Origin: an uncultured Muribaculaceae bacterium
GTDB lineage: Bacteria > Bacteroidota > Bacteroidia > Bacteroidales > Muribaculaceae
Length of the DNA stretch: 64,000 bases
Direction of reading: 5' to 3'
Assembly: GCA_910584055.1 (NCBI GenBank)
Contig: CAJTZS010000006.1
Location: 56,841 to 120,840 of the forward strand
The position numbers and the translations under genes are program-made. The first letter of the stretch is position 1. Every line of letters starts with the position of its first letter. The notes beneath the pieces were generated by a model. It was not told the origin of the DNA. It saw only the letters and a program-made list of their open reading frames with translations, and did not search any database. Shown piece after piece: positions 1-8,112 of the stretch.

Positions 1-946
1 TAACGTTGGTATTGACTTCTCATTCTTAGGAGGACGCCTTTCCGGTAAATTCGACTGGTTTAACCGCCGTGTTGATGACATGCTCTTTTCGGTAACAGCT
101 CCGGTGCCTCCGATGGTACAGAAGACCATCATGAAGAATGTCGGAACTCTCGACAACAAGGGTTGGGAGTTTGAACTTACGGGAAGAATATTCCAGCAGG
201 CAGACTTCGATTGGGATGCGACAGTCCGTTTCAGCCAGAGCAGCAGTAAGATCAAGAATCTCGGTGAGGCCGGTTCACAGATACTTTCGGATGCTCTCCC
301 CAGTTCAATGGGCTATACGCACAAGATCGTGAACGGTCAGGAGATCGGAAAATTCTGGCTCTTCAAATATGCAGGTCTTGACGAGAACGGCAAGTGGCTA
401 ATATATGACAAGAACAACAATGTCGTGCCTGCAGCCAGCAACACCACAGATGAGAACAAGCATTACGTGGGCAACGGCGTGCCGAAACTTATCTTCTCGA
501 TGGATCACAACTTCCGTTACAAGAATTTCGACCTCGGCATCAGCTGCCGTTCATGGATGAAATATGATGTGTTCGATGAGACGGAACTTTATTACGGTCT
601 TAAAGGACAACAGGGTATAAATGTGCTGAAATCGGCATATGGTCAGAATGCAGCCATAAATGACAACCGAATCACCACAGACTACTTCCTGCAGGATGCT
701 TCCTTCTTCAAGATTGATGCAATCTCGCTTGGCTATACCCTTGACCTTTCAAAATGGCAGAAGTTTATCAATAGCGCACGTTTCTATGTGACAGCGCGCG
801 ATGTTGCTACCTTCACCAAATATAAAGGATACAATCCCGAGCAGAATGTCAACGGACTTTTCCCCGGTCTCGCCGGTTTCCAGGATGTCCGCTCCATGTA
901 TCCTCAGACAATACGCTGGACCTTCGGTATGCAGCTCAAATTCTAA
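1..946 (+). CDS. susC: SusC/RagA-family TonB-linked outer membrane transporter, C-terminal part
   Basis: This is the end of a SusC-type TonB-dependent receptor, which imports glycan fragments across the outer membrane together with a SusD lipoprotein. The frame is open from base 2, so the start lies outside the window. What remains (about 314 residues) is the last strands of the beta-barrel: alternating aromatic-rich segments, a stretch of the type seen in RagA barrels (GWEFELTGRI), and a terminal FGMQLKF ending in phenylalanine, as outer membrane barrels usually do. The susD gene follows after 25 bases, the normal pair order. The N-terminal carboxypeptidase-like, TonB-box and plug domains are not visible. 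The substrate cannot be read from this part; the neighbours point to a phosphate-containing glycan or glycerophosphodiester (inference). Confidence 0.93.
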   Translation, partial: NVGIDFSFLGGRLSGKFDWFNRRVDDMLFSVTAPVPPMVQKTIMKNVGTLDNKGWEFELTGRIFQQADFDWDATVRFSQSSSKIKNLGEAGSQILSDALPSSMGYTHKIVNGQEIGKFWLFKYAGLDENGKWLIYDKNNNVVPAASNTTDENKHYVGNGVPKLIFSMDHNFRYKNFDLGISCRSWMKYDVFDETELYYGLKGQQGINVLKSAYGQNAAINDNRITTDYFLQDASFFKIDAISLGYTLDLSKWQKFINSARFYVTARDVATFTKYKGYNPEQNVNGLFPGLAGFQDVRSMYPQTIRWTFGMQLKF

Positions 947-971
947 CCCTTGATTTTTACAATTCAACATA

Positions 972-2627
972 ATGAAACTGAATAAGATTAAATATATGGC
1001 GTTCGCGGCAGTCGGCACTCTGATGATGTCGTCTTGCGACTTGGACGAGAAGTTCTACAGCGAAGTTACGCCCGACAATTTTTTCACAAGTCCGGAGAGT
1101 GTATACGCTGTGCTCGCCAAACCGTTCGATCAGTGGCGTTACTATCACAATGAGAAGAACAATTGGGTTCTTGAGGAACTGACCACAGATGAGATGGCGT
1201 GCCCGGCACGTGCCGGTGATTTCTATAACGGTGGTGAATACCTGCGTTATCATTATCACACATGGAACACAGCCGACCGCTTCATCGTCAATAACTTCAA
1301 TCAGCTGAACTATGTTATCGCACGTTCGCTTGAAGCCCGTGAGGACCTTGCCGGCGTAAATTATCCGGCAGTCGGTCTGACCGAGGAGGAGAAGGCGGAT
1401 CATTTGAACCAGATCAACACCCTCCTTGCTTATTGCTATATGCGCGGACTTAGCTCATACGGTGGGCTTCCTATATACACGAGCAGTCAGGATAAACCGA
1501 AGGCGCGTAACAGCCGTAAGGAGAATTTCGATTTTATCGAGTCTGCGCTTCTTGATGCGATTCCCAAACTGAAGCCGCGCACCTCTCTGACTGAGAGTCA
1601 GAATGGTTATATCACACGCGGAACCGGAGCTATGCTACTTGCCCAGCTTTATTTCAACGCTGAAGTTTATATAGGAGAGGATAGATATGCTGATGCAGAG
1701 AAATTGCTTCAGGATATTTACGACAGTAAATACGGCAAATATGAACTTGACAAGACATGGAACGGCCCACATACTTTTGATAATCACCAGTCTCCCGAGG
1801 CAATGTGGTATGTTCCTTCTCAGACTACCAAGAAAGAATTTGACGGTCTGTATAGATTTATGTTTATCGCTGACGCAAAAACATATTTCGACTGCAATGT
1901 CCTGAAGAATCCATACAACGGCTATCAGCTTGCGCCATCACTGGAAAAAGAAGGGGTGGAGCTCGTTTCAAAACTCGGCAGGACATATGCCAAGTTTCAT
2001 GAAAAGGATCTTCGTAAAAAGCCTTATGTCTATAACGGCAACAAGCAATACGAGGGGATGTTCTGCGTAGGTTTGCAGAAGAATCCTCATACGGGCAAGG
2101 TGGCCAAAGGTACTAAACTCCAGAATGGGAAAGATATGGTGATGGTTGACTACATAAACCGCACCGGCAACAAGAGCGACATGATGGAGGGCGATGAAAA
2201 TTCAGGTATCCGTCTGGTTAAGATGCCGGTGTCAAATTCAGCAGACAAGGATATACTTTTCGATGCAGATTTTCCTGTGATACGTTTCACTGAAGTTGTG
2301 TATAACCTTGCTGAATGCAAATTCCGCAGAGGCGACAAGAAAGGGGCGGCTGAGCTGATCAACGAAGTGCGTAAGCGCAATTTCGAAGGAGGTGTCGATC
2401 CCGATCCGGTCACTGAGTCTAATCTTGACCTTTATCGTCTTGCTGACGAATATATGATTGAATTCCTTGGAGAAGGACATAGACGCACGGATCTTATCCG
2501 CTGGGGACTCTTCACTACTGAGTCATGGTGGGATCACACCCCTACCGACAACACCAAAAAAGTGTTCTGTATCCCATTGGAAGCAATTCAGGGCAATCCT
2601 CTGCTTGAGCAGAACCCCGGATATTAA
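972..2627 (+). CDS. susD: SusD/RagB-family glycan-binding lipoprotein
   Basis: Surface lipoprotein that caps the SusC barrel and binds the glycan. A short signal peptide ends in a lipobox (MMSSC, Cys22), followed by the acidic start typical of exported Bacteroidetes lipoproteins. At 551 residues it fits SusD proteins. The N-terminal part around 40-250 is helical, with an RGTGAMLLAQLYFNAE segment of the TPR type. The C-terminal part has the family pattern FPVIRFTEVVYNLAEC and, near the end, EFLGEGHRRTDLIRWG and a closing LEQNPGY. It lies 25 bases after susC and 48 bases before the phosphoesterase, all on one strand, so the genes are probably co-transcribed. The gap after it carries short TAATAGTTAA-like repeats but no convincing terminator. 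Confidence 0.95.
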   Translation: MKLNKIKYMAFAAVGTLMMSSCDLDEKFYSEVTPDNFFTSPESVYAVLAKPFDQWRYYHNEKNNWVLEELTTDEMACPARAGDFYNGGEYLRYHYHTWNTADRFIVNNFNQLNYVIARSLEAREDLAGVNYPAVGLTEEEKADHLNQINTLLAYCYMRGLSSYGGLPIYTSSQDKPKARNSRKENFDFIESALLDAIPKLKPRTSLTESQNGYITRGTGAMLLAQLYFNAEVYIGEDRYADAEKLLQDIYDSKYGKYELDKTWNGPHTFDNHQSPEAMWYVPSQTTKKEFDGLYRFMFIADAKTYFDCNVLKNPYNGYQLAPSLEKEGVELVSKLGRTYAKFHEKDLRKKPYVYNGNKQYEGMFCVGLQKNPHTGKVAKGTKLQNGKDMVMVDYINRTGNKSDMMEGDENSGIRLVKMPVSNSADKDILFDADFPVIRFTEVVYNLAECKFRRGDKKGAAELINEVRKRNFEGGVDPDPVTESNLDLYRLADEYMIEFLGEGHRRTDLIRWGLFTTESWWDHTPTDNTKKVFCIPLEAIQGNPLLEQNPGY

Positions 2628-2675
2628 TAGTTGATACTAATAGTTAATGACTAAAATAGTTAAGTAAACAATATA

Positions 2676-4211
2676 ATGACACTCAATAATATTTTCAAAT
2701 ATAGTTTTCTTGTTGCGGGACTGTCGGCCATTGTGCTGACATCCTGCTCCGAGAAAGAGGTTCCGGTAGCTCCCAATGGATTCGACCGGGATGATGTGAC
2801 GATTGTCCATCAGTTTGGCAAGAATCTTGCCGGAAGGGTAATAGTAGATGGAGTGCCTCGTGCGGGGGTTGTGGTGAGCGACGGAATAAACGTTGAAGTT
2901 ACGGATGACAAAGGTGAGTACCAGATGTATACGACACGTCAGCACGTGTTTGTATCTGTGCCCGAAGATTGCGCAATTCCTGTGCTTGACGGACTTCCAA
3001 GATTCTACAAGGTGCTTGACTTCTCTGTGGATGCTAAGATTCAGCGTGACTTCAACCTGAATTCTTCTCCTAAGAAAACGGAATGGACTCTTATGGCGAT
3101 TGCAGACCCTCAGATAGGCAATGATAATGATGTGAATGATTTCAGCAGTATTATCCTTCCTGATTTTTCCGATTTTTCCAAACCGCAGGGCGAGAACACT
3201 TTCGGTATCACTCTTGGGGATATTGTATGGAACAAACCGGATCTGTTCTCAACTTATAAGACACTTATCGGTCGCACTTCAGTACCTACGTTCTCCGTGA
3301 TCGGTAATCACGACCATAACGAGAGCATCAAGAATGATACGGACAGCGATGCTGATTTCCGGAATGTCCTTGGCCCGACATATTATTCTGTGAATATTGG
3401 TGACTACCATATGGTTGTTCTCGACGACGTTCTCTATAGTGGAGAAACCGGAAGAAACGATTATGCCAACACCATTACACAGGAACAGCTTGACTGGCTT
3501 AAGAAAGACCTGTCGTATGTTTCTAAAGAGAAAGGTCTTATCGTGGCTCTTCATATCCCTACGGCGCGTTGGAACAAACTCAACAATCTGACAAACACGC
3601 AGGCACTCTATGATTTAATCAAAGATTTCGACAATGTGCAGATTGTTTCCGGTCATGCCCACAATCAGTCAACGGTTGAGATTGCACCCAATATGACGGA
3701 ATATAATTTTGCTGCCGCGATGGGTGCCTACTGGTATCCTCTTTGCAGTGACGGGACGCCCCGCGGATATGGAATGCTTAAATTCAATGGCAACAAACTT
3801 GTAGATGTCAAATATAAGTCGGTCGGCCATCCTGATGATTTCCAGATGAAGATATATGCTCCCAAGGATGCAGTCCTTTGCAAGCCCTCGAACAATGCCG
3901 GCGATCCATTCGACGAAATTCTCGTGAACGTTTTCTGCTGGTATCCGAAATGGAAGGTTGAGCTTCAGGAAGACGGGGGAGAATGGAAAGTCCTCAGCAA
4001 TGTCCAGGCACAAGACCCTGATGTGCGCAAGAGTCTGGTATATGACGAGGATGATAAGAAATGGTATATTCCGGCCAATCATAACGGCGCTCAAATCGCC
4101 ACGACCAACCATATGTTCCTCTACAAGCCTTCGGCAACATGGAAGAGCGTTACGGTACGAGCAACTGATCCATTCGGAAATGTTTACACCTCATCTTTGA
4201 ATAATGAATGA
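2676..4211 (+). CDS. lipoprotein calcineurin-like metallophosphoesterase of the glycan locus
   Basis: Predicted two-metal phosphohydrolase outside the cytoplasm. The N-terminus is a lipoprotein signal with lipobox VLTSC (Cys24). Residues about 50-130 look like the beta-rich carboxypeptidase-like domain that precedes this enzyme type in Bacteroidetes. The catalytic core follows with all metal motifs: DPQIG (Asp144), GDIVW (181-182), GNHDHN (210-213) and SGHAHN (His327, His329). From about 370 there is a beta-rich C-terminal domain. The three-part layout matches the MetallophosN, Metallophos and MetallophosC arrangement. It sits in the SusCD locus upstream of a GH31 enzyme and a glycerophosphodiesterase, which suggests removal of phosphate or phosphodiester groups from the imported material. 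The exact bond cut is unknown. Confidence 0.88.
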   Translation: MTLNNIFKYSFLVAGLSAIVLTSCSEKEVPVAPNGFDRDDVTIVHQFGKNLAGRVIVDGVPRAGVVVSDGINVEVTDDKGEYQMYTTRQHVFVSVPEDCAIPVLDGLPRFYKVLDFSVDAKIQRDFNLNSSPKKTEWTLMAIADPQIGNDNDVNDFSSIILPDFSDFSKPQGENTFGITLGDIVWNKPDLFSTYKTLIGRTSVPTFSVIGNHDHNESIKNDTDSDADFRNVLGPTYYSVNIGDYHMVVLDDVLYSGETGRNDYANTITQEQLDWLKKDLSYVSKEKGLIVALHIPTARWNKLNNLTNTQALYDLIKDFDNVQIVSGHAHNQSTVEIAPNMTEYNFAAAMGAYWYPLCSDGTPRGYGMLKFNGNKLVDVKYKSVGHPDDFQMKIYAPKDAVLCKPSNNAGDPFDEILVNVFCWYPKWKVELQEDGGEWKVLSNVQAQDPDVRKSLVYDEDDKKWYIPANHNGAQIATTNHMFLYKPSATWKSVTVRATDPFGNVYTSSLNNE

Positions 4212-4230
4212 AGTTGTTTAAACAACTTCA
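4209..4230. repeat. 22-bp perfect palindrome over the phosphoesterase stop codon
   Basis: A continuous perfect palindrome centred at 4219/4220 (half TGAAGTTGTTT) begins with the stop codon of the phosphoesterase gene. It has no loop and no strong T-run, so it is not a classical terminator. It ends 10 bases before the -33 element of the promoter for the next gene, so a protein-binding site is as likely as an RNA structure. Confidence 0.7.
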
Positions 4231-4239
4231 ATGATTTCA

Positions 4240-4269
4240 TTGCAAAATAAGAAATAATTATTATTTTTG
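4240..4269 (+). promoter_or_regulatory. Bacteroidetes-type promoter before the GH31 gene
   Basis: TTG at 4240-4242 and TATTTTTG at 4262-4269 are separated by 19 bases, matching the -33/-7 pattern of Bacteroidetes. The GH31 start codon lies 25 bases downstream. It would allow the GH31 and phosphodiesterase genes to be transcribed apart from susCD. Confidence 0.6.
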
Positions 4270-4294
4270 CAAAACGAAACCTTACGAAGCATAA

Positions 4295-6544
4295 ATGAAA
4301 AGATTTTCTAAATTGATAGCATTGTCAGTTCTCCTCATAGGAGGAGGGCTGGCAGCTTTTGCCTACCATCCGAAACAGAATCCGATGACATTCGGCAAGA
4401 ATCGTCTTTCCATCATTACCCCGACACTTTTGCGTCTGGAATACGCGACTGATGAGAAATTTATAGACGATCCCACACTTTTCGCATACGACCGCACATC
4501 GATGCTCGCTCCGGAGAGCATCGACGTAAAGGATCTTGGCGACAATTGTTATGAAATCAGGACACCGGCGTTGCGTATATGGTATAAAAATGACGGATTT
4601 CCGTTCTCAACCTCTAACCTCAATGTGTTTTATACGCATAACGGGAAAGAGAAAAAATTTACCAATCGCTTCATAACCAAAAATAATCTTGGAGGCCCGG
4701 TCGAGACTCTTGACCGCGTCACCAAGGAGATACCGATGAACGATGGTATCCTCAGTAAGGATGGATGGTACATGATAGATGATGCAAGAAGTGACCTTCT
4801 TGTGAATGACTGGATCAAACCACGTGACACTCAAAATCATATTCAGGATCAGTATTGTTTCATATACGGCAATGATTTCAAGGCGGCACTTGCAAGCCTC
4901 GGCGCCATTTCGGGGAAAGTACCGATGACCCGTAAATATATCCATGGAGTCTGGTATTGCCGTTACTGGGATTACACCTCGGATGAATTTCTTGATATTA
5001 TTGATGGCTATGACAAGAACGATTTCCCTATCGATAACATCGTTTTCGATATGGGATGGCATACGAACGACGCGAAGGTCGGAACGGGACATAACGGTCA
5101 TCTCAACTGGAACGGCTATAGCTGGAATAAAGAATTGATACCCGATCCTGCGGATCTCGTGAAGAAACTGCATGCCAAAGGTGTGACGGTTTCCCTTAAC
5201 GACCATCCTCATGACGGCATTCGTCCCCACGAGGATAATTATGCTGATTTTGCAAAGGCTCTCGGTGTGAAAGATGGTGAAGTTCCACTGTTCGACCTCT
5301 CCGATAAAAATTATATGGAGAAGTTCTTTCAATATGCACATAAGCCTTCAGAAGATATAGGTGTGGATTTCTGGTGGCTCGATTGGCAGCAGAATTATCT
5401 TTATCCTTACGTCCATGGTCATAACTCCACCTCTCTGCAATGGATCAACGAACTTTATTATCGCAATTCGATGCGAGAGGGGAAACGTGGCGCCGGCTAT
5501 AGCCGCTGGGCAGGATGGGGCGATCATCGTCATCCGATTCAGTTCTCCGGCGATGCCCAGGCAAACTGGCCAATGCTTGCCTTCGAGGTTAAACTGACAG
5601 CCTGTTCCGGGCAGGGCGGTTGCTATTATTGGGCTCACGACATAGGTGGTTTCCGTGGAGAACCTAATCCGGAGCTGACAACCCGCTGGACTCAGTTTGG
5701 TGCTCTTTCAGCTGCTCTTCGCGTGCATTCTACAAAAGACAAGAAGCTTGACCGCCGTCCATGGATCAGTGGAGACAAGGAAACGAAGGCGATGCGCAAG
5801 ATGTATCATTTCCGTTCCCAACTGATGCCTTATATATACAGCAACGTATGGCATACTCACAATACAATGGTTCCCTTGAACCGTTCGATGTTTATCGATT
5901 TCGGAGATCAGAAAGAGTCGTTTGCCCAGCCGCAGCAGTTTATGTTCGGTGACGTTCTTATGGCGGCTCCTATCACATCTCCCGGGGACGGTCCGGATAA
6001 AGTAGCGTCTCAGAAGGTTTGGTTTCCGAATGGAGAGGTATGGTATGACTATTTCACAGGAGAGCGCATTGACGGAGGACAGACCCTCGATATCGCCAAA
6101 CCTCTTGACGAATTCCCTCTTTACGTAAGGGGAGGTCATATCCTTGCAATGCAGCCATACACTCCGCGTCCTGCAACAACACCGTTGACGAAACTTGAAC
6201 TTATTGTTTATCCGGCGGCTTCGGATGTAGACAACACTTTTGAGCTGTATGAAGACGATGGTATCAGCCTTGACTACAAGGATGGTAAATATTCAGTGTC
6301 AAAGCTCAATTATTCTCAGAAGGGAAATAAGGCTGTTGTCACGGTGAATCCTTCAGAGGGGGGATATGACGGTCAAGTGGAAAAACGGGCGTATATTGTC
6401 CGTCTACCTAAGGCTGATGTTAAAGCCGGTGTAAAGGTAAATGGTAAGAAAGTGAAAGTAACGACAGATAAGGAAGGAGTGTCCGTTATAGAGATTCCTT
6501 CTACAGATGTACGGAAAAAAGTGATAGTCGAATATACTATTTAA
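4295..6544 (+). CDS. GH31-family alpha-glycosidase
   Basis: Secreted retaining alpha-glycosidase. A signal peptide covers about residues 1-23. The N-terminal beta-sandwich is followed by a TIM barrel with GH31 landmarks: NIVFDMGWHTND (248-259), the nucleophile region DFWWLDWQQ with Asp363 as probable nucleophile, SGDAQANW with Asp420 as probable acid/base, and HDIGGFRGEP (448-457). The C-terminal beta domains include YEDDG. Length (749 residues) is normal. The nucleophile motif is WLDWQQ rather than the WxDMNE form of classical alpha-glucosidases, so this belongs to a different subgroup and the sugar (glucose, galactose, xylose or N-acetylhexosamine) cannot be assigned. It has its own likely promoter but sits between the phosphoesterase and a phosphodiesterase, so it may remove alpha-linked sugars from a phosphorylated backbone (inference). 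Confidence 0.92.
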   Translation: MKRFSKLIALSVLLIGGGLAAFAYHPKQNPMTFGKNRLSIITPTLLRLEYATDEKFIDDPTLFAYDRTSMLAPESIDVKDLGDNCYEIRTPALRIWYKNDGFPFSTSNLNVFYTHNGKEKKFTNRFITKNNLGGPVETLDRVTKEIPMNDGILSKDGWYMIDDARSDLLVNDWIKPRDTQNHIQDQYCFIYGNDFKAALASLGAISGKVPMTRKYIHGVWYCRYWDYTSDEFLDIIDGYDKNDFPIDNIVFDMGWHTNDAKVGTGHNGHLNWNGYSWNKELIPDPADLVKKLHAKGVTVSLNDHPHDGIRPHEDNYADFAKALGVKDGEVPLFDLSDKNYMEKFFQYAHKPSEDIGVDFWWLDWQQNYLYPYVHGHNSTSLQWINELYYRNSMREGKRGAGYSRWAGWGDHRHPIQFSGDAQANWPMLAFEVKLTACSGQGGCYYWAHDIGGFRGEPNPELTTRWTQFGALSAALRVHSTKDKKLDRRPWISGDKETKAMRKMYHFRSQLMPYIYSNVWHTHNTMVPLNRSMFIDFGDQKESFAQPQQFMFGDVLMAAPITSPGDGPDKVASQKVWFPNGEVWYDYFTGERIDGGQTLDIAKPLDEFPLYVRGGHILAMQPYTPRPATTPLTKLELIVYPAASDVDNTFELYEDDGISLDYKDGKYSVSKLNYSQKGNKAVVTVNPSEGGYDGQVEKRAYIVRLPKADVKAGVKVNGKKVKVTTDKEGVSVIEIPSTDVRKKVIVEYTI

Positions 6545-6593
6545 ACTATTACAATATTACCGAATCAGAATAATAACATATAAATTTTTTATC

Positions 6594-7355
6594 ATGAGAA
6601 AAAGCATTCTCTTTATCGCTGCGGCATTGTTCGCAGGAAGTTTTGCGCTTCATGCTGCAAAACCGAAAGTGATCGCTCATCGAGGTTACTGGAACACGGC
6701 CGGTGCCGCTCAGAATTCGATCCGTTCGCTTGTAAAGGCAGACTCCGTGGGTTGCTATGCATCTGAATTTGACGTATGGATGACCCCTGACAGCGTGCTT
6801 ATTGTCAATCATGACCCGACAATCAATGGCGTGGAGATTCAGCGCACACCGGCTGCGGAAGTTCGCAAGCAGAAACTTTCAAACGGCGAGACGGTCCCCA
6901 CTCTTGATGAATATCTCAAGACGGCAGCCGGACTGAAGACACGGCTCGTGCTTGAACTTAAAACGCATGACAGTCGTGCGAGGGAGAAAGCTGCTGTAAA
7001 GAAATCTATTGAATTGGTCAAGAAATATGGTCTTGCCGATCGCACGGATTATATAGTATTCTCGAAAGATGCTTTCAAGCAATATGTGAAAGCCGCGCCT
7101 AAGGGAGCCAAGGTATATTTCCTGAATGGCGATTATGTTCCCTGTCAGATAAAATATGCAAAAGGGGCAGGCATCGACTATTCCCTTAAAGTGATGAAAA
7201 AGCATCCCGAGTGGATTAAGGAATGTCATGAAAAAGGACTTGAGGTGAATGTCTGGACTGTGAACGAACCCGAAGATATGAAATGGTGTATTGAACAAGG
7301 TGTGGACTACATCACTACCAATGAGCCGGAGCGTCTTCAGAAGATGCTTAAATAA
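6594..7355 (+). CDS. secreted glycerophosphodiester phosphodiesterase family protein
   Basis: Predicted phosphodiesterase that hydrolyses glycerophosphodiesters to an alcohol and glycerol phosphate. A signal peptide ends near residue 22 (FALHAAKP). The TIM-barrel active-site set is present: HRGYW (His29, Arg30), EFDVW (Glu58, Asp60) and NHDP (His73), with ELKTH, VNVWTVNEPE and YITTNEPER further on. At 253 residues it is a typical compact enzyme of this family. It follows the GH31 gene by 49 bases and is the last gene before a strong hairpin terminator. Possible substrates include lipid-derived glycerophosphodiesters and teichoic-acid-like polymers. A cyclic-phosphodiester or lyase specificity cannot be excluded. 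Confidence 0.88.
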   Translation: MRKSILFIAAALFAGSFALHAAKPKVIAHRGYWNTAGAAQNSIRSLVKADSVGCYASEFDVWMTPDSVLIVNHDPTINGVEIQRTPAAEVRKQKLSNGETVPTLDEYLKTAAGLKTRLVLELKTHDSRAREKAAVKKSIELVKKYGLADRTDYIVFSKDAFKQYVKAAPKGAKVYFLNGDYVPCQIKYAKGAGIDYSLKVMKKHPEWIKECHEKGLEVNVWTVNEPEDMKWCIEQGVDYITTNEPERLQKMLK

Positions 7356-7379
7356 ACCGGGTTCTTCAAACCATAAATA

Positions 7380-7409
7380 AAGCTCGCGTCAGAAACGACG
7401 CGAGCTTTT
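7380..7409 (+). terminator. Rho-independent terminator after the glycan locus
   Basis: An 11-bp perfect GC-rich stem (AAGCTCGCGTC at 7380-7390 with its complement at 7397-7407) has a 6-base loop and TTTT at the end. It sits 24 bases after the phosphodiesterase gene and may also serve the convergent sod gene. Confidence 0.88.
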
Positions 7410-7425
7410 GTTATGATATGTGACC

Positions 7426-7437
7426 TTAAACAAGCTC
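7426..7437. repeat. dispersed short repeat, copy 1 (TTAAACAAGCTC)
   Basis: The 12-mer TTAAACAAGCTC recurs exactly at 36775-36786 and 39911-39922. Its complement, GAGCTTGTTTAA, resembles GAGCCTGTCTAAATTTAT at 15044 and GAGCCTGTTTGAATTTAT at 22286. This copy lies between a terminator and the end of sod. Confidence 0.5.
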
Positions 7438-8022
7438 TTACTCGTTGCCGTATCTGATTCCGACAATATCCCAGTCTACGATATCCCAAAGGGAATGCAG
7501 ATAATCTGCGCGGCGGTTCTGATAATCGAGATAATAGGCATGTTCCCATACATCGAATGTCAGGATAGGCTTAAGGCCTTGTGTCATGGGGTTTGCAGCG
7601 TTTCCGCCCTGAGTGATGAAAAGAGAGCCTTTGTCGTCAGCGGAAAGCCAGACCCAGCCAGACCCGAAAAGTGTGGTGCCGGCTTCTTCAAATTTCTTCT
7701 TGAAAGCGTCAACGCTTTCAAACTGGCTTTCAATCTGTTTGCGGAGGTCTCCTGATGGTTCTTTAAGCCCGTTGGGAGAGAATTGGAAGAAATAGAAGAT
7801 ATGGTTCCAAGCCTGGGCGGCATTGTTGAAAAGTTTTCCCTCACTCTTGCAGATTATTTCTTCAAGCGACATGTCATCGAAAGGTGTTCCCTCAATGAGA
7901 GAATTGAGCGTGTCGATATAAGCTTTCTCATGTTTGCCATAATGAAAATCTATTGTTGTGGCAGAGATTACCGGTGCTAACGCATCCGGTGCATAAGGAA
8001 GTCTTGGCTGTGTAAATTTCAT
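7438..8022 (-). CDS. sodB: superoxide dismutase, iron or cambialistic Fe/Mn type
   Basis: Cytoplasmic enzyme that converts superoxide to hydrogen peroxide and oxygen. The 194 residues cover the helical hairpin (DFHYGKHEKAY) and the alpha/beta domain. The four metal ligands are visible: His27, His74 (AWNHIFYF), Asp157 and His161 (DVWEHAYY). Gln70 in NNAAQAWNH is the placement seen in iron-type enzymes. Related Bacteroides enzymes are known to work with iron or manganese, so metal use is left open. It is a single gene on the minus strand, convergent with the glycan locus and preceded by the thiamine operon, from which it is separated by a strong hairpin. No clear TAnnTTTG promoter was found upstream. 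Confidence 0.95.
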   Translation of the reverse strand: MKFTQPRLPYAPDALAPVISATTIDFHYGKHEKAYIDTLNSLIEGTPFDDMSLEEIICKSEGKLFNNAAQAWNHIFYFFQFSPNGLKEPSGDLRKQIESQFESVDAFKKKFEEAGTTLFGSGWVWLSADDKGSLFITQGGNAANPMTQGLKPILTFDVWEHAYYLDYQNRRADYLHSLWDIVDWDIVGIRYGNE

Positions 8023-8047
8023 ATTGATATCGATAGATTATAGGTTT

Positions 8048-8082
8048 AAAAATATGAAGTCTTCTAAAGACTTCATATTTTT
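8048..8082 (-). terminator. terminator at the end of the thiamine operon
   Basis: A perfect 16-bp stem (8048-8063 with 8067-8082) has a 3-base loop (CTA), flanked by A and T runs on either side. It lies 30 bases past the thiH stop, between thiH and sod. The A/T ends would let it act in both directions. Confidence 0.8.
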
Positions 8083-8112
8083 AACAAATAAACTGTAGCC
8101 ATTGTTTGTCGT

